DNA of 37,906 nucleotides from an uncultured Alphaproteobacteria bacterium (GTDB lineage: Bacteria; Pseudomonadota; Alphaproteobacteria; Bin95), in NCBI GenBank assembly GCA_938084065.1, contig CALKDI010000151.1, forward strand, positions 1-37,906. Direction: 5' to 3'. Both the position numbers and the translations under genes were made by a program. Position 1 is the first letter of the stretch; every line of letters begins with the position of its first letter. Positions 5,976 to 14,446 of this stretch are shown piece after piece. The notes under the pieces were generated by a model. That model made no database searches. It saw only the letters and a list, made by a program, of their open reading frames with translations, and was not told the origin of the DNA.

Positions 5976-7520
5976 CTATGCCGCCTCTTCAACGAAACGT
6001 GGGAACACGCCTTGAGGCTTAGGCAATGCGGTACCAGGTTGCAAAGCTCCGCATTTACCTGCACTTGCGAACGATCGGTTCTCCACAGGGACAGCCAACT
6101 GATCCAATATTTTATCGGATGTTTCTGGCATGAAAGGTAAAGTCGCCAAACCCAAATGCCGGATCGTCTCAGCCAGCACATAGAGCACGGTTCGCATCCG
6201 CGGCTCGTCGGTCTTTCGCAAGGCCCAAGGCGCCTGGTGATCCACATAGCCATTGGCGGCACGGATCACCACCCAGATGGCCTCGAGCGCCTCATGGAAG
6301 GCCTGGCGGTCCATCAATGGCCGCATGGTTTCGACGAGGCGTTCGGCCGGCTCTAACAAAGCCCTATCTTCATCTGTAAAGGCGCCGGGTTCTGGCACTG
6401 CTCCGCTGCAATTCTTGCTGACCATACTCAGGCTGCGCTGGACCAAATTGCCGTAATCATTGGCCAATTCATGGTTCATACGGCTAATCATCGAGGCATG
6501 AGCAAAATCCCCATCATTGCCGAACGGCACCTCGCGCAGAAGGAAGAACCGCACTTGGTCCAACCCGTATTGCTCAACCAAATCATCCGGTTTGATCACA
6601 TTGCCGAGGCTTTTGGAGATCTTCTGCCCCTCATTCGTCCACCAGCCGTGTGCGTAGACCCTGGTCGGCGGCGCGATGCCAGCAGCCATGAGGAAGGCTG
6701 GCCAGTACACGGCATGGAACCGGACAATGTCCTTACCGACCATGTGAAGGTTGCATGGCCAAAACGTTGTAAAATCGTCGGATTCCATATCTGGAAAACC
6801 AACCGCCGTCGCATAGTTAGTCAGCGCGTCCAACCAAACATACATAATGTGATCCGGATCGTTGGGCACCGGCACACCCCACTTAAAGGATGTACGGCTG
6901 ACGGAGAGATCTTGCAAACCGCCCTTCACAAAGCTCATCACCTCATTGCGGCGGCTGGCTGGGCCGATGCAATCTGGGTTGGCGTCGTAATATCCCAGCA
7001 ATCGGTCGCCCCAGGCTGAAAGGCGGAAGAAATAGCTCGGCTCCTCCACCCATTCAACTGGTGCACCTGTGGGAGCTAGCTTTTCGCCATTGGGTCCGTC
7101 GGTTAGCTCGCCAACCGTATAAAACGCTTCATCCCGAACTGCGTACCAGCCGGCATAGGCACCCAGATAGATATCGCCCGTTTCCACCAGTTTGGACCAC
7201 AGAGCCTGACAGGCTTTCGTGTGCCGTTCCTCTGTCGTGCGGATGAAGTCATCGTGGGAGAAGTTCATCTTCTCCGCCAGATCGCGGAAGTTTTGGCTCA
7301 CCCGATCAACAAACGTCTGCGGGTCAACTCCCGCGACCTCCGCAGCTTTCTCTACCTTCTGGCCGTGCTCGTCGGTACCAGTCAAGAAATGCACACGGTA
7401 GCCGTCCATTCGTTTGAAACGCGCGAGCACATCGCACGCCAACGTGGTGTAGGCGTGGCCGATATGGGGGGCATCGTTCACATAATAGATCGGCGTGGTG
7501 ATGTAGTATGGCTGTGCCAT
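5976..7520 (-). CDS. metG: Methionyl-tRNA synthetase
   Basis: This class I aminoacyl-tRNA synthetase charges tRNA-Met and is essential for translation. The Rossmann catalytic core begins with YYITTPIYYVNDAPHIGHAY, with the HIGH motif at residues 19-22; the KMSKS loop is KISKS at 300-304. The connective-peptide region (AYAGWYAVRDEAFYT) lacks the zinc-knuckle cysteines, placing it in the short type without a C-terminal dimerisation domain; 514 residues is typical. The anticodon-binding helical domain occupies roughly residues 350-500. The ATG at 7520 is preceded by GAGGG at good spacing. It lies 119 bp below the TPR gene and 7 bp above tatD, so it could have its own promoter in that gap. Confidence 0.97.
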   Translation of the reverse strand: MAQPYYITTPIYYVNDAPHIGHAYTTLACDVLARFKRMDGYRVHFLTGTDEHGQKVEKAAEVAGVDPQTFVDRVSQNFRDLAEKMNFSHDDFIRTTEERHTKACQALWSKLVETGDIYLGAYAGWYAVRDEAFYTVGELTDGPNGEKLAPTGAPVEWVEEPSYFFRLSAWGDRLLGYYDANPDCIGPASRRNEVMSFVKGGLQDLSVSRTSFKWGVPVPNDPDHIMYVWLDALTNYATAVGFPDMESDDFTTFWPCNLHMVGKDIVRFHAVYWPAFLMAAGIAPPTRVYAHGWWTNEGQKISKSLGNVIKPDDLVEQYGLDQVRFFLLREVPFGNDGDFAHASMISRMNHELANDYGNLVQRSLSMVSKNCSGAVPEPGAFTDEDRALLEPAERLVETMRPLMDRQAFHEALEAIWVVIRAANGYVDHQAPWALRKTDEPRMRTVLYVLAETIRHLGLATLPFMPETSDKILDQLAVPVENRSFASAGKCGALQPGTALPKPQGVFPRFVEEAA

Positions 7521-7639
7521 AGCACCCTCGCGTGCGCGGATTGAAATCTGAAACTAGGGTATAGGCCGATGCAGCGTAGGGCGAAAGCCTAGCGAGCCGC
7601 CTGCCCCAGCGTCTCATCGAAGCGCTTTTAGGATGAGGC

Positions 7640-8923
7640 TCAGGCGACAGCCATTCCCGCAACCGGCGGGTTCGCCGACTGCACAGGTCGCCGAAGGGCT
7701 AACAACCGTCGTGCCTCGTCGCTGCGCCCAAGTTTGAGCATGACGGCCAGCATTGAATGGTCCAGCAGGTCGCGCTGCGCCCGGCTGCCGCCGATGCGAG
7801 CATGGTCGGCCATGGCTGCGGCCAGATGATCTGCAGCGCCACTCCAATCCTCGGCAGCAATCGCCTGAAAAGCTGCTGCAGCCTCCTTCACAACGTCACC
7901 GGCGGGGCCGGCCGGATTGGCAATGATCCTGGACAGAGCGTCAGTCTCGCCAGTCATCGCATAGGCAAGTGCCGCATGGACGTCGGCAAAAGCGACGCCA
8001 CAATTGGGGAAATGTTTGTGGGCGTAGTCGCTGACCACCTTCCAACGCTCTACCGGCACAGGCACGCCGGCCAATTCCGCCCGATAGAGGATCGCGGCAT
8101 AGTCGGTCAGCACGATCAAGGGAAATGCTTGCGACGCGCTCGGCCGGATGTACTGGTCGACAAGTGACCAGACCCCATCGATATCGCCCTGGCCAAGCTT
8201 CCATAGCGCCAAATGCCAGGATAGATGGCTGTGCATGAGGCCGGCCTGGTCATAGTCCGGCAGCCATCCTTCCAGGAAAGACATCCCGGCAGCCGGCTCC
8301 CCAGCCTCGTAATAGACGTGCGCGCGGACATGAGCGCCGTGGGCGTTGCGTGGGTTCACGACGAGTGCCCGGTCAATCATTTCGTCGGCGCGGTCTAACT
8401 GGCCGGTTTCACAGAACGAAAACGCGTGTTGGCTGAGAAACCACCAGTCGTCGCCATAATGCGGCGCCAAGCTGGTTGTGTAGGCGAGCAATTCCGCTTC
8501 ACGCCCCGGACGGCCGGAAAACCCGATCAGGCCGAACACGCTGGTGCAGGTCTGTGCGACGAGCACGTCACGGGGATGCTCGGCCACATGTTGGCGGATC
8601 GCTGGATAGGCTGCAGCGCCATTGCCATCGATCAAAAGGCCCAGGGCGTTGATGTGCGCTGCGTCTTTCGCGCTCAAACCTTCCGTCAGGGACCGTGCCG
8701 TCGCCATAGCAGCTTTGGCGGCGGTCGGATCTCCCTTAATCTGACAGGCACGGGCTAAGCTACTATGGCCAAGGGCAAAGTTCGGATCCGATGCGGTGAC
8801 AGCCTCGAACGCCTCGCGCGTGTCCGGCGCGGCGCCTAGCAGTTTATCAACCGCGTCAACATAGAGGTCGCGCGTTTCAGTAGACCTTGTCGCCAATTCA
8901 TTGCCGTAGCGATCTGTCAGCAT
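7640..8923 (-). CDS. Tetratricopeptide-repeat protein, TTC38-like family
   Basis: A soluble helical-repeat protein of about 427 residues, with no signal peptide or transmembrane segment. TPR-like helix pairs run through most of it (for example FEAVTASDPNFALGHSSLAR, the FSFCETGQLDRADEMIDRAL region and HVRAHVYYEAGEPAAG). The WFLSQHAFSF and HSHLSWHLALW segments are characteristic of proteins related to eukaryotic TTC38. Function is unknown; repeats of this kind usually mediate protein binding. I chose the ATG at 8923 (MLTDRYGNEL) over the upstream TTG at 8938, because relatives begin at this methionine and GAGG lies upstream. It sits between dihydroorotase (23 bp) and metG in one orientation. 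Another, differently built TPR protein lies at 14447-16087. Confidence 0.8.
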   Translation of the reverse strand: MLTDRYGNELATRSTETRDLYVDAVDKLLGAAPDTREAFEAVTASDPNFALGHSSLARACQIKGDPTAAKAAMATARSLTEGLSAKDAAHINALGLLIDGNGAAAYPAIRQHVAEHPRDVLVAQTCTSVFGLIGFSGRPGREAELLAYTTSLAPHYGDDWWFLSQHAFSFCETGQLDRADEMIDRALVVNPRNAHGAHVRAHVYYEAGEPAAGMSFLEGWLPDYDQAGLMHSHLSWHLALWKLGQGDIDGVWSLVDQYIRPSASQAFPLIVLTDYAAILYRAELAGVPVPVERWKVVSDYAHKHFPNCGVAFADVHAALAYAMTGETDALSRIIANPAGPAGDVVKEAAAAFQAIAAEDWSGAADHLAAAMADHARIGGSRAQRDLLDHSMLAVMLKLGRSDEARRLLALRRPVQSANPPVAGMAVA

Positions 8924-8946
8924 CTGCCTGATCCTCAAATTGTTAT

Positions 8947-10284
8947 CTAGTCGGTTGTGCGCTCCAGTGTATCATGGAAGCGCATTGGCTCACCAATCGC
9001 TGTGCCCAACACCTCACCATCGCGCATGACATGGTGTCCACGGATGATAGTGCCGACCGGCCAGCCCTTGCACTTATGGCCGGTATAGGGCGACCACCCT
9101 GCCCGGCTGGCGAGCCAATCCTGCTCAATCACACGTTCGGCCATCAGGTCAACCACGGTGAAGTCCGCGTCATAACCGATTGCGATACGGCCTTTATTCG
9201 CAATGCCAAATACCCGGTTTGGCCCGTGCGCCATCAGATCGACAAGCCGTTGCAGGGTCAACCGTCCTTCCGCGACATGGGTCAGCATCAAGGGCAATGT
9301 TGTTTGCACACCTGGCATTCCGGATGGGCTGCCGGGGTAGGCCTTGGCCTTTTCCTCTGCCGTATGCGGCGCGTGATCGGACCCCAAAATATCCACGGTT
9401 CCGTCGGCCACCGCCTGCCAGATTCTAGCCTGATGCGTTGCATCCCGAACCGGTGGGTTCATCTGAGCGTTTGTGCCAAGGCGGTCATAGCAATCCGGTG
9501 CTGTCAGGGTTAGGTGATTGGGGGTGACCTCGACCGTGGCGATATCCTTATGGTCGACGAGGTAGTCCATCTCGTCACCAGTCGAGATATGTAGCACATG
9601 AATGCGCCGGCCACTTTTTCGGGCGAGTTCAACGATTTGCCGCGTTGCGTTGAGAGCAGTTGTCGGGTCACGCCAGTCAGGGTGAGCTCGCGGATGACCG
9701 GCGGATTGCGCAATCGGATTGCGCTCCCGCAGCCGTGCTTCATCTTCCGCATGCACAGCAACGCGACGGTGGCCGTTCCGCAATACGCCAGCGATGGCGC
9801 CCGGTTCTTCGACCAGAAGCGACCCCGTGGACGATCCCATGAACAGCTTCACGCCACAAGCGCCTGGGAGGCGTTCCAACGATGGCAGTGCTGTGATGTT
9901 GTCCGGTGTCGCGCCGACGTAGAACGCGTGCTCGCACCACATCCGGCCTTTGGCTCGGTCGAGTTTGTCTTTCAGAGCTTCCGGGGTGCTGGTCGAAGGG
10001 TTGGTATTTGGCATCTCAAAGACGCCAGTAATCCCGCCCAAAACCGCAGCTTTTGAACCGGTTGCAAGGTCTTCCTTATGTTCACCACCAGGTTCCCGGA
10101 AGTGCACCTGCGTGTCGATCATGCCAGGGAGTATCGTCAGGCCTGTCGCATCGAGTTCGGTGGCGCCCTGCCCGGCTGGGATAGGTCCCAACTTGGCGAT
10201 TTTTCCACTGCGCACACCTATATCACAAGGCAACAACCCGGCGGGCAGCATGACTTGGCCACCGCGAATCACGAGATCGTACAT
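8947..10284 (-). CDS. pyrC: Dihydroorotase-family amidohydrolase (class I type)
   Basis: Dihydroorotase cyclises carbamoyl aspartate to dihydroorotate in pyrimidine synthesis. The 445-residue protein has the cyclic amidohydrolase layout: an N-terminal beta-sandwich part (MYDLVIRGG), the metal segment DTQVHFREPGGEHKEDLATG, the Lys of GVKLFMGSSTG, His in VAVHAEDE and IHVLHIST, and the catalytic Asp in DILGSDHAPHT. The first His of the usual H-x-H pair is Gln59 (Q-V-H61). I recall this as a feature of an alphaproteobacterial subgroup, but it leaves some doubt about metal binding. The ATG at 10284 follows GAGAG. It is 24 bp below coaD in the gyrA run. An allantoinase or hydantoinase relative is the alternative. 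Confidence 0.85.
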   Translation of the reverse strand: MYDLVIRGGQVMLPAGLLPCDIGVRSGKIAKLGPIPAGQGATELDATGLTILPGMIDTQVHFREPGGEHKEDLATGSKAAVLGGITGVFEMPNTNPSTSTPEALKDKLDRAKGRMWCEHAFYVGATPDNITALPSLERLPGACGVKLFMGSSTGSLLVEEPGAIAGVLRNGHRRVAVHAEDEARLRERNPIAQSAGHPRAHPDWRDPTTALNATRQIVELARKSGRRIHVLHISTGDEMDYLVDHKDIATVEVTPNHLTLTAPDCYDRLGTNAQMNPPVRDATHQARIWQAVADGTVDILGSDHAPHTAEEKAKAYPGSPSGMPGVQTTLPLMLTHVAEGRLTLQRLVDLMAHGPNRVFGIANKGRIAIGYDADFTVVDLMAERVIEQDWLASRAGWSPYTGHKCKGWPVGTIIRGHHVMRDGEVLGTAIGEPMRFHDTLERTTD

Positions 10285-10308
10285 AAGGAAAACTCTCTAA
10301 CTGGTTAT

Positions 10309-10851
10309 TTAATAAGCCTTGGAGGCAGCGCCCGCCTGGACTGTTTTGCCGGAGCCAAACTTGTCGTGCAGCCGTTTGGCGACCAGGGGCGAGACGAAGT
10401 CATCGATCTTGCCGTCAAGCGAGCCAATCTCTTTGACGAAGCGGGACGAGATGAACTGGTGTCGGTCGCTTGCCATTAAGAAGATGGTTTCGATACCAGA
10501 GTCTAAAGACTTGTTCAGGCTGGCCATCTGGATTTCGTACTCGAAATCTGACACGGCCCGTAAGCCACGTACCAACACTGTTACACCCAGTTTTCGGGCG
10601 CTGTGTACCAACAGGCCATCGACGACAACGACGGAGATATTCGCAGCCAGTGTGCGGTTCTCCATCGCGTCGATTTCGTCCTGAACCATGGAGACGCGCT
10701 CTTCAACGCTGAACAGTGGCCCCTTGCCAGCGTTGCCCGCGACCCCGACATACAGCTTGTCGACTACGGCTGCGGCCCGCTTGATAATGTCAGTATGGCC
10801 TTTGGTTGCCGGGTCGAAGGTTCCCGGATAAAGCGCGATGTGCCCGTCCAC
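10309..10851 (-). CDS. coaD: Phosphopantetheine adenylyltransferase
   Basis: CoaD transfers AMP from ATP to 4'-phosphopantetheine, the fourth step of coenzyme A synthesis. The nucleotidyltransferase motif is at the N-terminus (ALYPGTFDPATKGH, with the T-x-G-H signature), and the ISSRFVKEI motif lies near residue 130, both canonical. The length of about 180 residues is slightly long because of a C-terminal tail. The start is GTG at 10851, giving the standard N-terminus. It lies 60 bp below gyrA and 24 bp above the dihydroorotase gene, all on one strand; the gyrA-coaD order is familiar in alphaproteobacteria. Confidence 0.96.
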   Translation of the reverse strand: MDGHIALYPGTFDPATKGHTDIIKRAAAVVDKLYVGVAGNAGKGPLFSVEERVSMVQDEIDAMENRTLAANISVVVVDGLLVHSARKLGVTVLVRGLRAVSDFEYEIQMASLNKSLDSGIETIFLMASDRHQFISSRFVKEIGSLDGKIDDFVSPLVAKRLHDKFGSGKTVQAGAASKAY

Positions 10852-10911
10852 AATGGGTACTCTCTGTTGCTGCGTGATGTCTGATACAGACGGCGCTTTG
10901 CGCGCTGCACC

Positions 10912-13572
10912 CTATTCTTCTTCGGCGATCCTGGAGACCGAGACTACCCGTTCGCCCTCGCCCAGCGAGAACAAGCGGACACCGCGGGTGGAGCGCCTAG
11001 CTATACGGATATCCTCGACTGGCACGCGAATCAATTGCCCGCCGTCCGTCACCAGCACCAAACCATCTGTATCGCTGACCGGGAAGGCGGCCACGACGCC
11101 GGCTTTGGGCATCAGATCCATCAGGTCGATGCCCTTACCGCCGCGCTTGGTGACGCGGTAGTCATAGGCGCTGGTGCGCTTGCCATAGCCATCGTCGGCG
11201 ACTGAGAGGATGAGTTCCTCTGCCTCGAGCAACTGCGCGAACACGGCCTCATCCAGCGGTTGGTCGTCGCCCAGATCGCCACTTTCATCACGACGGCGGG
11301 CGGCGGCCATGCGCAGATAGTCGTCACGTGTGTCCGTATCGATCTCCGCACCGTGCAGGATCGTCAGCGAGATCACGTGGTCCTTGGGTGCCAGTGCAAT
11401 GCCGCGGATGCCGTTTGAGGCGCGACCGGCAAAGACCCGAACATCGGTCACGGGGAAGCGGATGGCCTTGCCTTGGTGGCTCGCCAGCAGGAAGTGGTCC
11501 GTTGGTGCGGCCAGTGCGACGCCGATCAGGCTATCGCCCTCGTCCAGCTTCATCGCGATCTTGCCGTTCGACATGACGTTGGTGAAGTCGGAGAGCTTGT
11601 TGCGGCGCACGTTGCCGGTAGCGGTGGCGAAGACGATGTCCATCTCCTCCATGCCCTCAGAATCATCATCGGGCAGCGGCAGAGGCAGTACGGTGGAGAT
11701 TGTTTCCCCATCGCTGAGCGGGAGCAGGTTGACCATCGCCTTGCCGCGGGCCTGGGGTGTGCCTATGGGTAAGCGATAGGTCTTGAGCTTGTAGACCATC
11801 CCGCGCGACGAGAAGAACAGCACGGGTGAGTGGGTGTTGGCGACGAAGACGTCGGCGACGAAATCCTCATCCCGCGTGGACATGCCGGATCGGCCTTTGC
11901 CGCCGCGGCGCTGCTCACGATAGCTGGTCAGCGGCACGCGCTTGATATAGCCCTGCTGGCTGACCGTGATGACCATGTCCTCACGCTGGATCAGGTCTTC
12001 GTCGTCCTGGTCGGCATCCGCATCCATGATTTCGGTGCGGCGTTCATTGCCGAACCGGGTGCGGACCTCTTCTAGCTCCTCACGCATGATGCCGAGGACG
12101 CGTTCGCGATTACCGAGGATGTCGAGATAATCCTCGATATGGGACACGGTTTCGCGCAGGTCAGAATCAATCTTGTCCCGCTCCAGCCCAGTTAGGCGGT
12201 GCAGGCGCAGGTCGAGAATGGATTGAGCCTGGACCTGGCTGAGCTGATAATTGCCGTCATCACGAGACGTTGCGCTGTCATCGACTAGGGCGATAAGAGG
12301 TGCGACTTCACCAGCCGGCCAGAGGCGAGCCATCAGGCCTGCGCGCGCTGTTGCCGGGTCTGGCGCCTCACGGATCAGGGCAATGATGTCATCGAGGTTG
12401 GCGACGGCCACTGCTAGAGCCAGCAAGATGTTCGCACGCTCCCGCGCTTTGCCTAGCTCGTAGGCGGTGCGGCGGGTGATGACTTCCTCACGGAAGCGGC
12501 AGAAGGCGTGCAGTACGCCCTTAACCGGCAGCAATTCTGGCCTGCCCCCGTTTAGCGCCAACATGTTGTAGGAAAACGTGCTTTGCACCGGCGTGAAGCG
12601 GAACAGTTGGTTCAGCACCACATCAGTGACAGCGTCGCGTTTTAGCTCAACCACGACGCGGATACCGCGACGGTCACTCTCGTCGCGCAGGTCGCTGATA
12701 CCCTCGATCAGCTTGAGGTTCACCACCTCGGCAATGCGCTCCACCATTTTGGCTTTGTTGGTCTGGTAGGGCACATCGGTGAGGATGATGGCTTCGCGGT
12801 TGTTTGGCCGCTGCTCAATCTCGTGGCGGCAGCGCATGATGACGGTGCCGCGACCGGTGGCGAAGGCCTGGCGGATGCCGCCGCGGCCCATGACTAGCGC
12901 GCCAGTGGGGAAGTCTGGCCCCGGCATAATCTCCAGCAGCTCCTCAAGGCTGAGCTCCGGATCATCCATGTAGGCGAGGGTGGCGCTGACGACTTCTGAC
13001 AGGTTGTGTGGTGGGATATTGGTCGCCATGCCAACCGCGATACCGCCGGCGCCGTTGACCAGCAGGTTCGGGAAGCGGGCGGGGAGAACGGTGGGCTCCC
13101 TCTCGGATTCGTCGTAGTTTGGTTGGAAATCGACGGTGTCTTTGTCGATGTCCGACAGCAGCGGTTCAGCCGCCGCGGCGAGCCGGGCTTCGGTGTAACG
13201 CATCGCCGCCGCTGGGTCGTTATCCAGCGAGCCGAAATTGCCTTGGCCAGAGATCAGCGGCAACCGCATGCTGAAGGGCTGGGCCATGCGGACCAAGGCG
13301 TCATAGATCGCAGTATCGCCGTGCGGGTGGAACTGACCCATGACGTCACCGACGATACGCGCTGATTTGCGGTAGGGCCTGGCCCAATCATAGCCGCCGA
13401 CGCGCATGGCGTAGAGGATGCGCCGATGCACCGGTTTCAGGCCATCACGCACATCTGGAATGGCGCGCGCCACGATCACGCTCATGGCGTAATCGAGGTA
13501 GGAGCGCTGCATCTCTTCTTCAATGGAGACAGGCGCGATATCGCTGCCCTGTGCTCTGGGTTCGTCCACCAA
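10912..13572 (-). CDS. gyrA: DNA gyrase subunit A
   Basis: GyrA is the DNA-cleaving subunit of gyrase, which introduces negative supercoils. The 886-residue length is normal. The active-site Tyr is Tyr126 ([12 protein letters not shown]) and the quinolone-determining segment is [17 protein letters not shown], with Thr87 at the E. coli Ser83 position and Asp91 at the Asp87 position. The GyrA box QRRGGKG, needed for DNA wrapping, is present at the start of the C-terminal beta-pinwheel domain. The start is a TTG at 13572 or a GTG directly after it at 13569; AGAGGAA lies about 8 bases above the TTG. The 370-bp gap upstream should hold its promoter. Coordinates and identity are secure apart from the exact first codon. 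Confidence 0.97.
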   Translation of the reverse strand: MVDEPRAQGSDIAPVSIEEEMQRSYLDYAMSVIVARAIPDVRDGLKPVHRRILYAMRVGGYDWARPYRKSARIVGDVMGQFHPHGDTAIYDALVRMAQPFSMRLPLISGQGNFGSLDNDPAAAMRYTEARLAAAAEPLLSDIDKDTVDFQPNYDESEREPTVLPARFPNLLVNGAGGIAVGMATNIPPHNLSEVVSATLAYMDDPELSLEELLEIMPGPDFPTGALVMGRGGIRQAFATGRGTVIMRCRHEIEQRPNNREAIILTDVPYQTNKAKMVERIAEVVNLKLIEGISDLRDESDRRGIRVVVELKRDAVTDVVLNQLFRFTPVQSTFSYNMLALNGGRPELLPVKGVLHAFCRFREEVITRRTAYELGKARERANILLALAVAVANLDDIIALIREAPDPATARAGLMARLWPAGEVAPLIALVDDSATSRDDGNYQLSQVQAQSILDLRLHRLTGLERDKIDSDLRETVSHIEDYLDILGNRERVLGIMREELEEVRTRFGNERRTEIMDADADQDDEDLIQREDMVITVSQQGYIKRVPLTSYREQRRGGKGRSGMSTRDEDFVADVFVANTHSPVLFFSSRGMVYKLKTYRLPIGTPQARGKAMVNLLPLSDGETISTVLPLPLPDDDSEGMEEMDIVFATATGNVRRNKLSDFTNVMSNGKIAMKLDEGDSLIGVALAAPTDHFLLASHQGKAIRFPVTDVRVFAGRASNGIRGIALAPKDHVISLTILHGAEIDTDTRDDYLRMAAARRRDESGDLGDDQPLDEAVFAQLLEAEELILSVADDGYGKRTSAYDYRVTKRGGKGIDLMDLMPKAGVVAAFPVSDTDGLVLVTDGGQLIRVPVEDIRIARRSTRGVRLFSLGEGERVVSVSRIAEEE

Positions 13573-13791
13573 GCTTAAAGTTCCTCTGCCCTAACGCGTG
13601 TCACGCTACATCTGGCGATTGTTTGCCCGGGGGCCACGCTAGATCTTGTAGCATCGCCTTTTCTGAGCTGACGCTAATCGTAACAGTTTGAGGACGCTAT
13701 GGCTAGAACTTAGGCGAAAGCTTGAGGTATCAGGATAGTGCGGGTTGCAGAAGGTTCGCAAATATTTACAAACCTTAACGAGTGTCAGTAA

Positions 13792-13797
13792 ATTATA
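13792..13797 (-). promoter_or_regulatory. Candidate gyrA -10 element (TATAAT)
   Basis: A consensus TATAAT reads toward gyrA on the minus strand within the AT-rich part of the gap, about 220 bases above the start codon. I could not find a good -35 hexamer at 16-18 bp spacing, so this may be a chance match in AT-rich DNA. Confidence 0.25.
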
Positions 13798-13890
13798 TTA
13801 AATTTCAATTAGTTAGATTGGTCGTAAAAGTTTATTCTCATTCACATTAGGGCGATGGTCATTGCGCTTTGTTCGCATCCAAGCACGTCA

Positions 13891-13921
13891 GAGAATCGGC
13901 TTGGGCAATTAGGCGATTCTC
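13891..13921. repeat. Inverted repeat downstream of the deaminase gene
   Basis: GAGAATCG (13891-13898) and CGATTCTC (13914-13921) are exact 8-bp complements with a 15-base loop. It lies just past the deaminase stop on the minus strand, where a terminator would be, but no T-run follows in that direction. It could be a weak terminator, a transcript-stabilising hairpin or a protein-binding site. Confidence 0.4.
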
Positions 13922-13942
13922 ATTCAAGAACATATGACGCCG

Positions 13943-14434
13943 TCAAGCATGACGCTGAGCGAAGGAGGTGAAGATCGCCACAGACTCCCCCTGCCCTTCC
14001 CGTTCCATCGGCATATACGGGCGCGCATCAACCGGCAGCCCGACCTGTTCGCGCAACTGCGCCATGGAGAACCGGCGGCGTGCTGTGGGGTTTTTGGCAG
14101 ACAGTTTGCCCATGAAGGCCGCGCTATCCTCCGCATCCGCCGCATACACCAGCTTTGCAATGCCTGCGAGCAGCATGGTGGCAACGCACATGGAGCATGG
14201 CTCCGCCGTTGTGTACATGATCGCGCCATTGAGATTTGTTGTGCCCAGGCGCTTGCAGGCGTCGCGGATCGCCTCAACCTCGCCGTGGCTGGTGGGGTCA
14301 AACAAAGCCATGGCGCGGTTCAGCCCCTCCCCGACGATTTTGCCGTCGAGCACGACGACGGCGGCATACGGCAGGGCGCCCTGTTCGTCGGCAGCAGTCG
14401 CTGCAATTTCGAGGGCGCGGTTCATGGGAGACAT
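13943..14434 (-). CDS. Nucleoside/nucleobase deaminase of the cytidine deaminase-like superfamily
   Basis: A 163-residue zinc-dependent deaminase of the guanine deaminase / tRNA-adenosine deaminase type. The zinc-binding and catalytic residues are visible: His and Glu in TSHGEVEAIRDAC and the two cysteines of EPCSMC. In most relatives the first motif is HAE; here it is HGE, which keeps both key residues. The C-terminal part (RRFSMAQLREQ and beyond) lacks the TadA tail, favouring a free base or nucleoside substrate; the exact substrate is unknown. The ATG at 14434 has AAGGGG seven bases upstream and was preferred over the ATG at 14425. It begins 12 bp after the TPR gene and is probably cotranscribed with it. 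Confidence 0.82.
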   Translation of the reverse strand: MSPMNRALEIAATAADEQGALPYAAVVVLDGKIVGEGLNRAMALFDPTSHGEVEAIRDACKRLGTTNLNGAIMYTTAEPCSMCVATMLLAGIAKLVYAADAEDSAAFMGKLSAKNPTARRRFSMAQLREQVGLPVDARPYMPMEREGQGESVAIFTSFAQRHA

Positions 14435-14446
14435 TCTATAACCCCT

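Larger units (their letters stand above)
13573..13942. other. 370-bp gene-free gap upstream of gyrA, with an AT-rich core
   Basis: No coding frame or tRNA is visible. Positions about 13755-13850 are strikingly AT-rich compared with the rest of the window, as expected for a promoter region. It contains one TATAAT on the minus strand and one long-loop inverted repeat, listed separately. It separates the gyrA run from the deaminase gene on the same strand, so it should hold the promoter of gyrA and whatever ends the upstream transcript. Confidence 0.6.

Noticed and set aside
5969-6262. Upstream extension of the tatD frame into metG
   Set aside because: The extra part is a shadow of metG; MLVDSHCHLDFP at 5968 is the family start.
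11000-13500. Several plus-strand frames opposite gyrA
   Set aside because: Serine/arginine-rich shadows without motifs; gyrA is beyond doubt.
13880-13945. Inverted repeat after the deaminase gene as a proven Rho-independent terminator
   Set aside because: The 8-bp stem has a 15-base loop and no T-run follows in the direction of transcription; listed only as a repeat.
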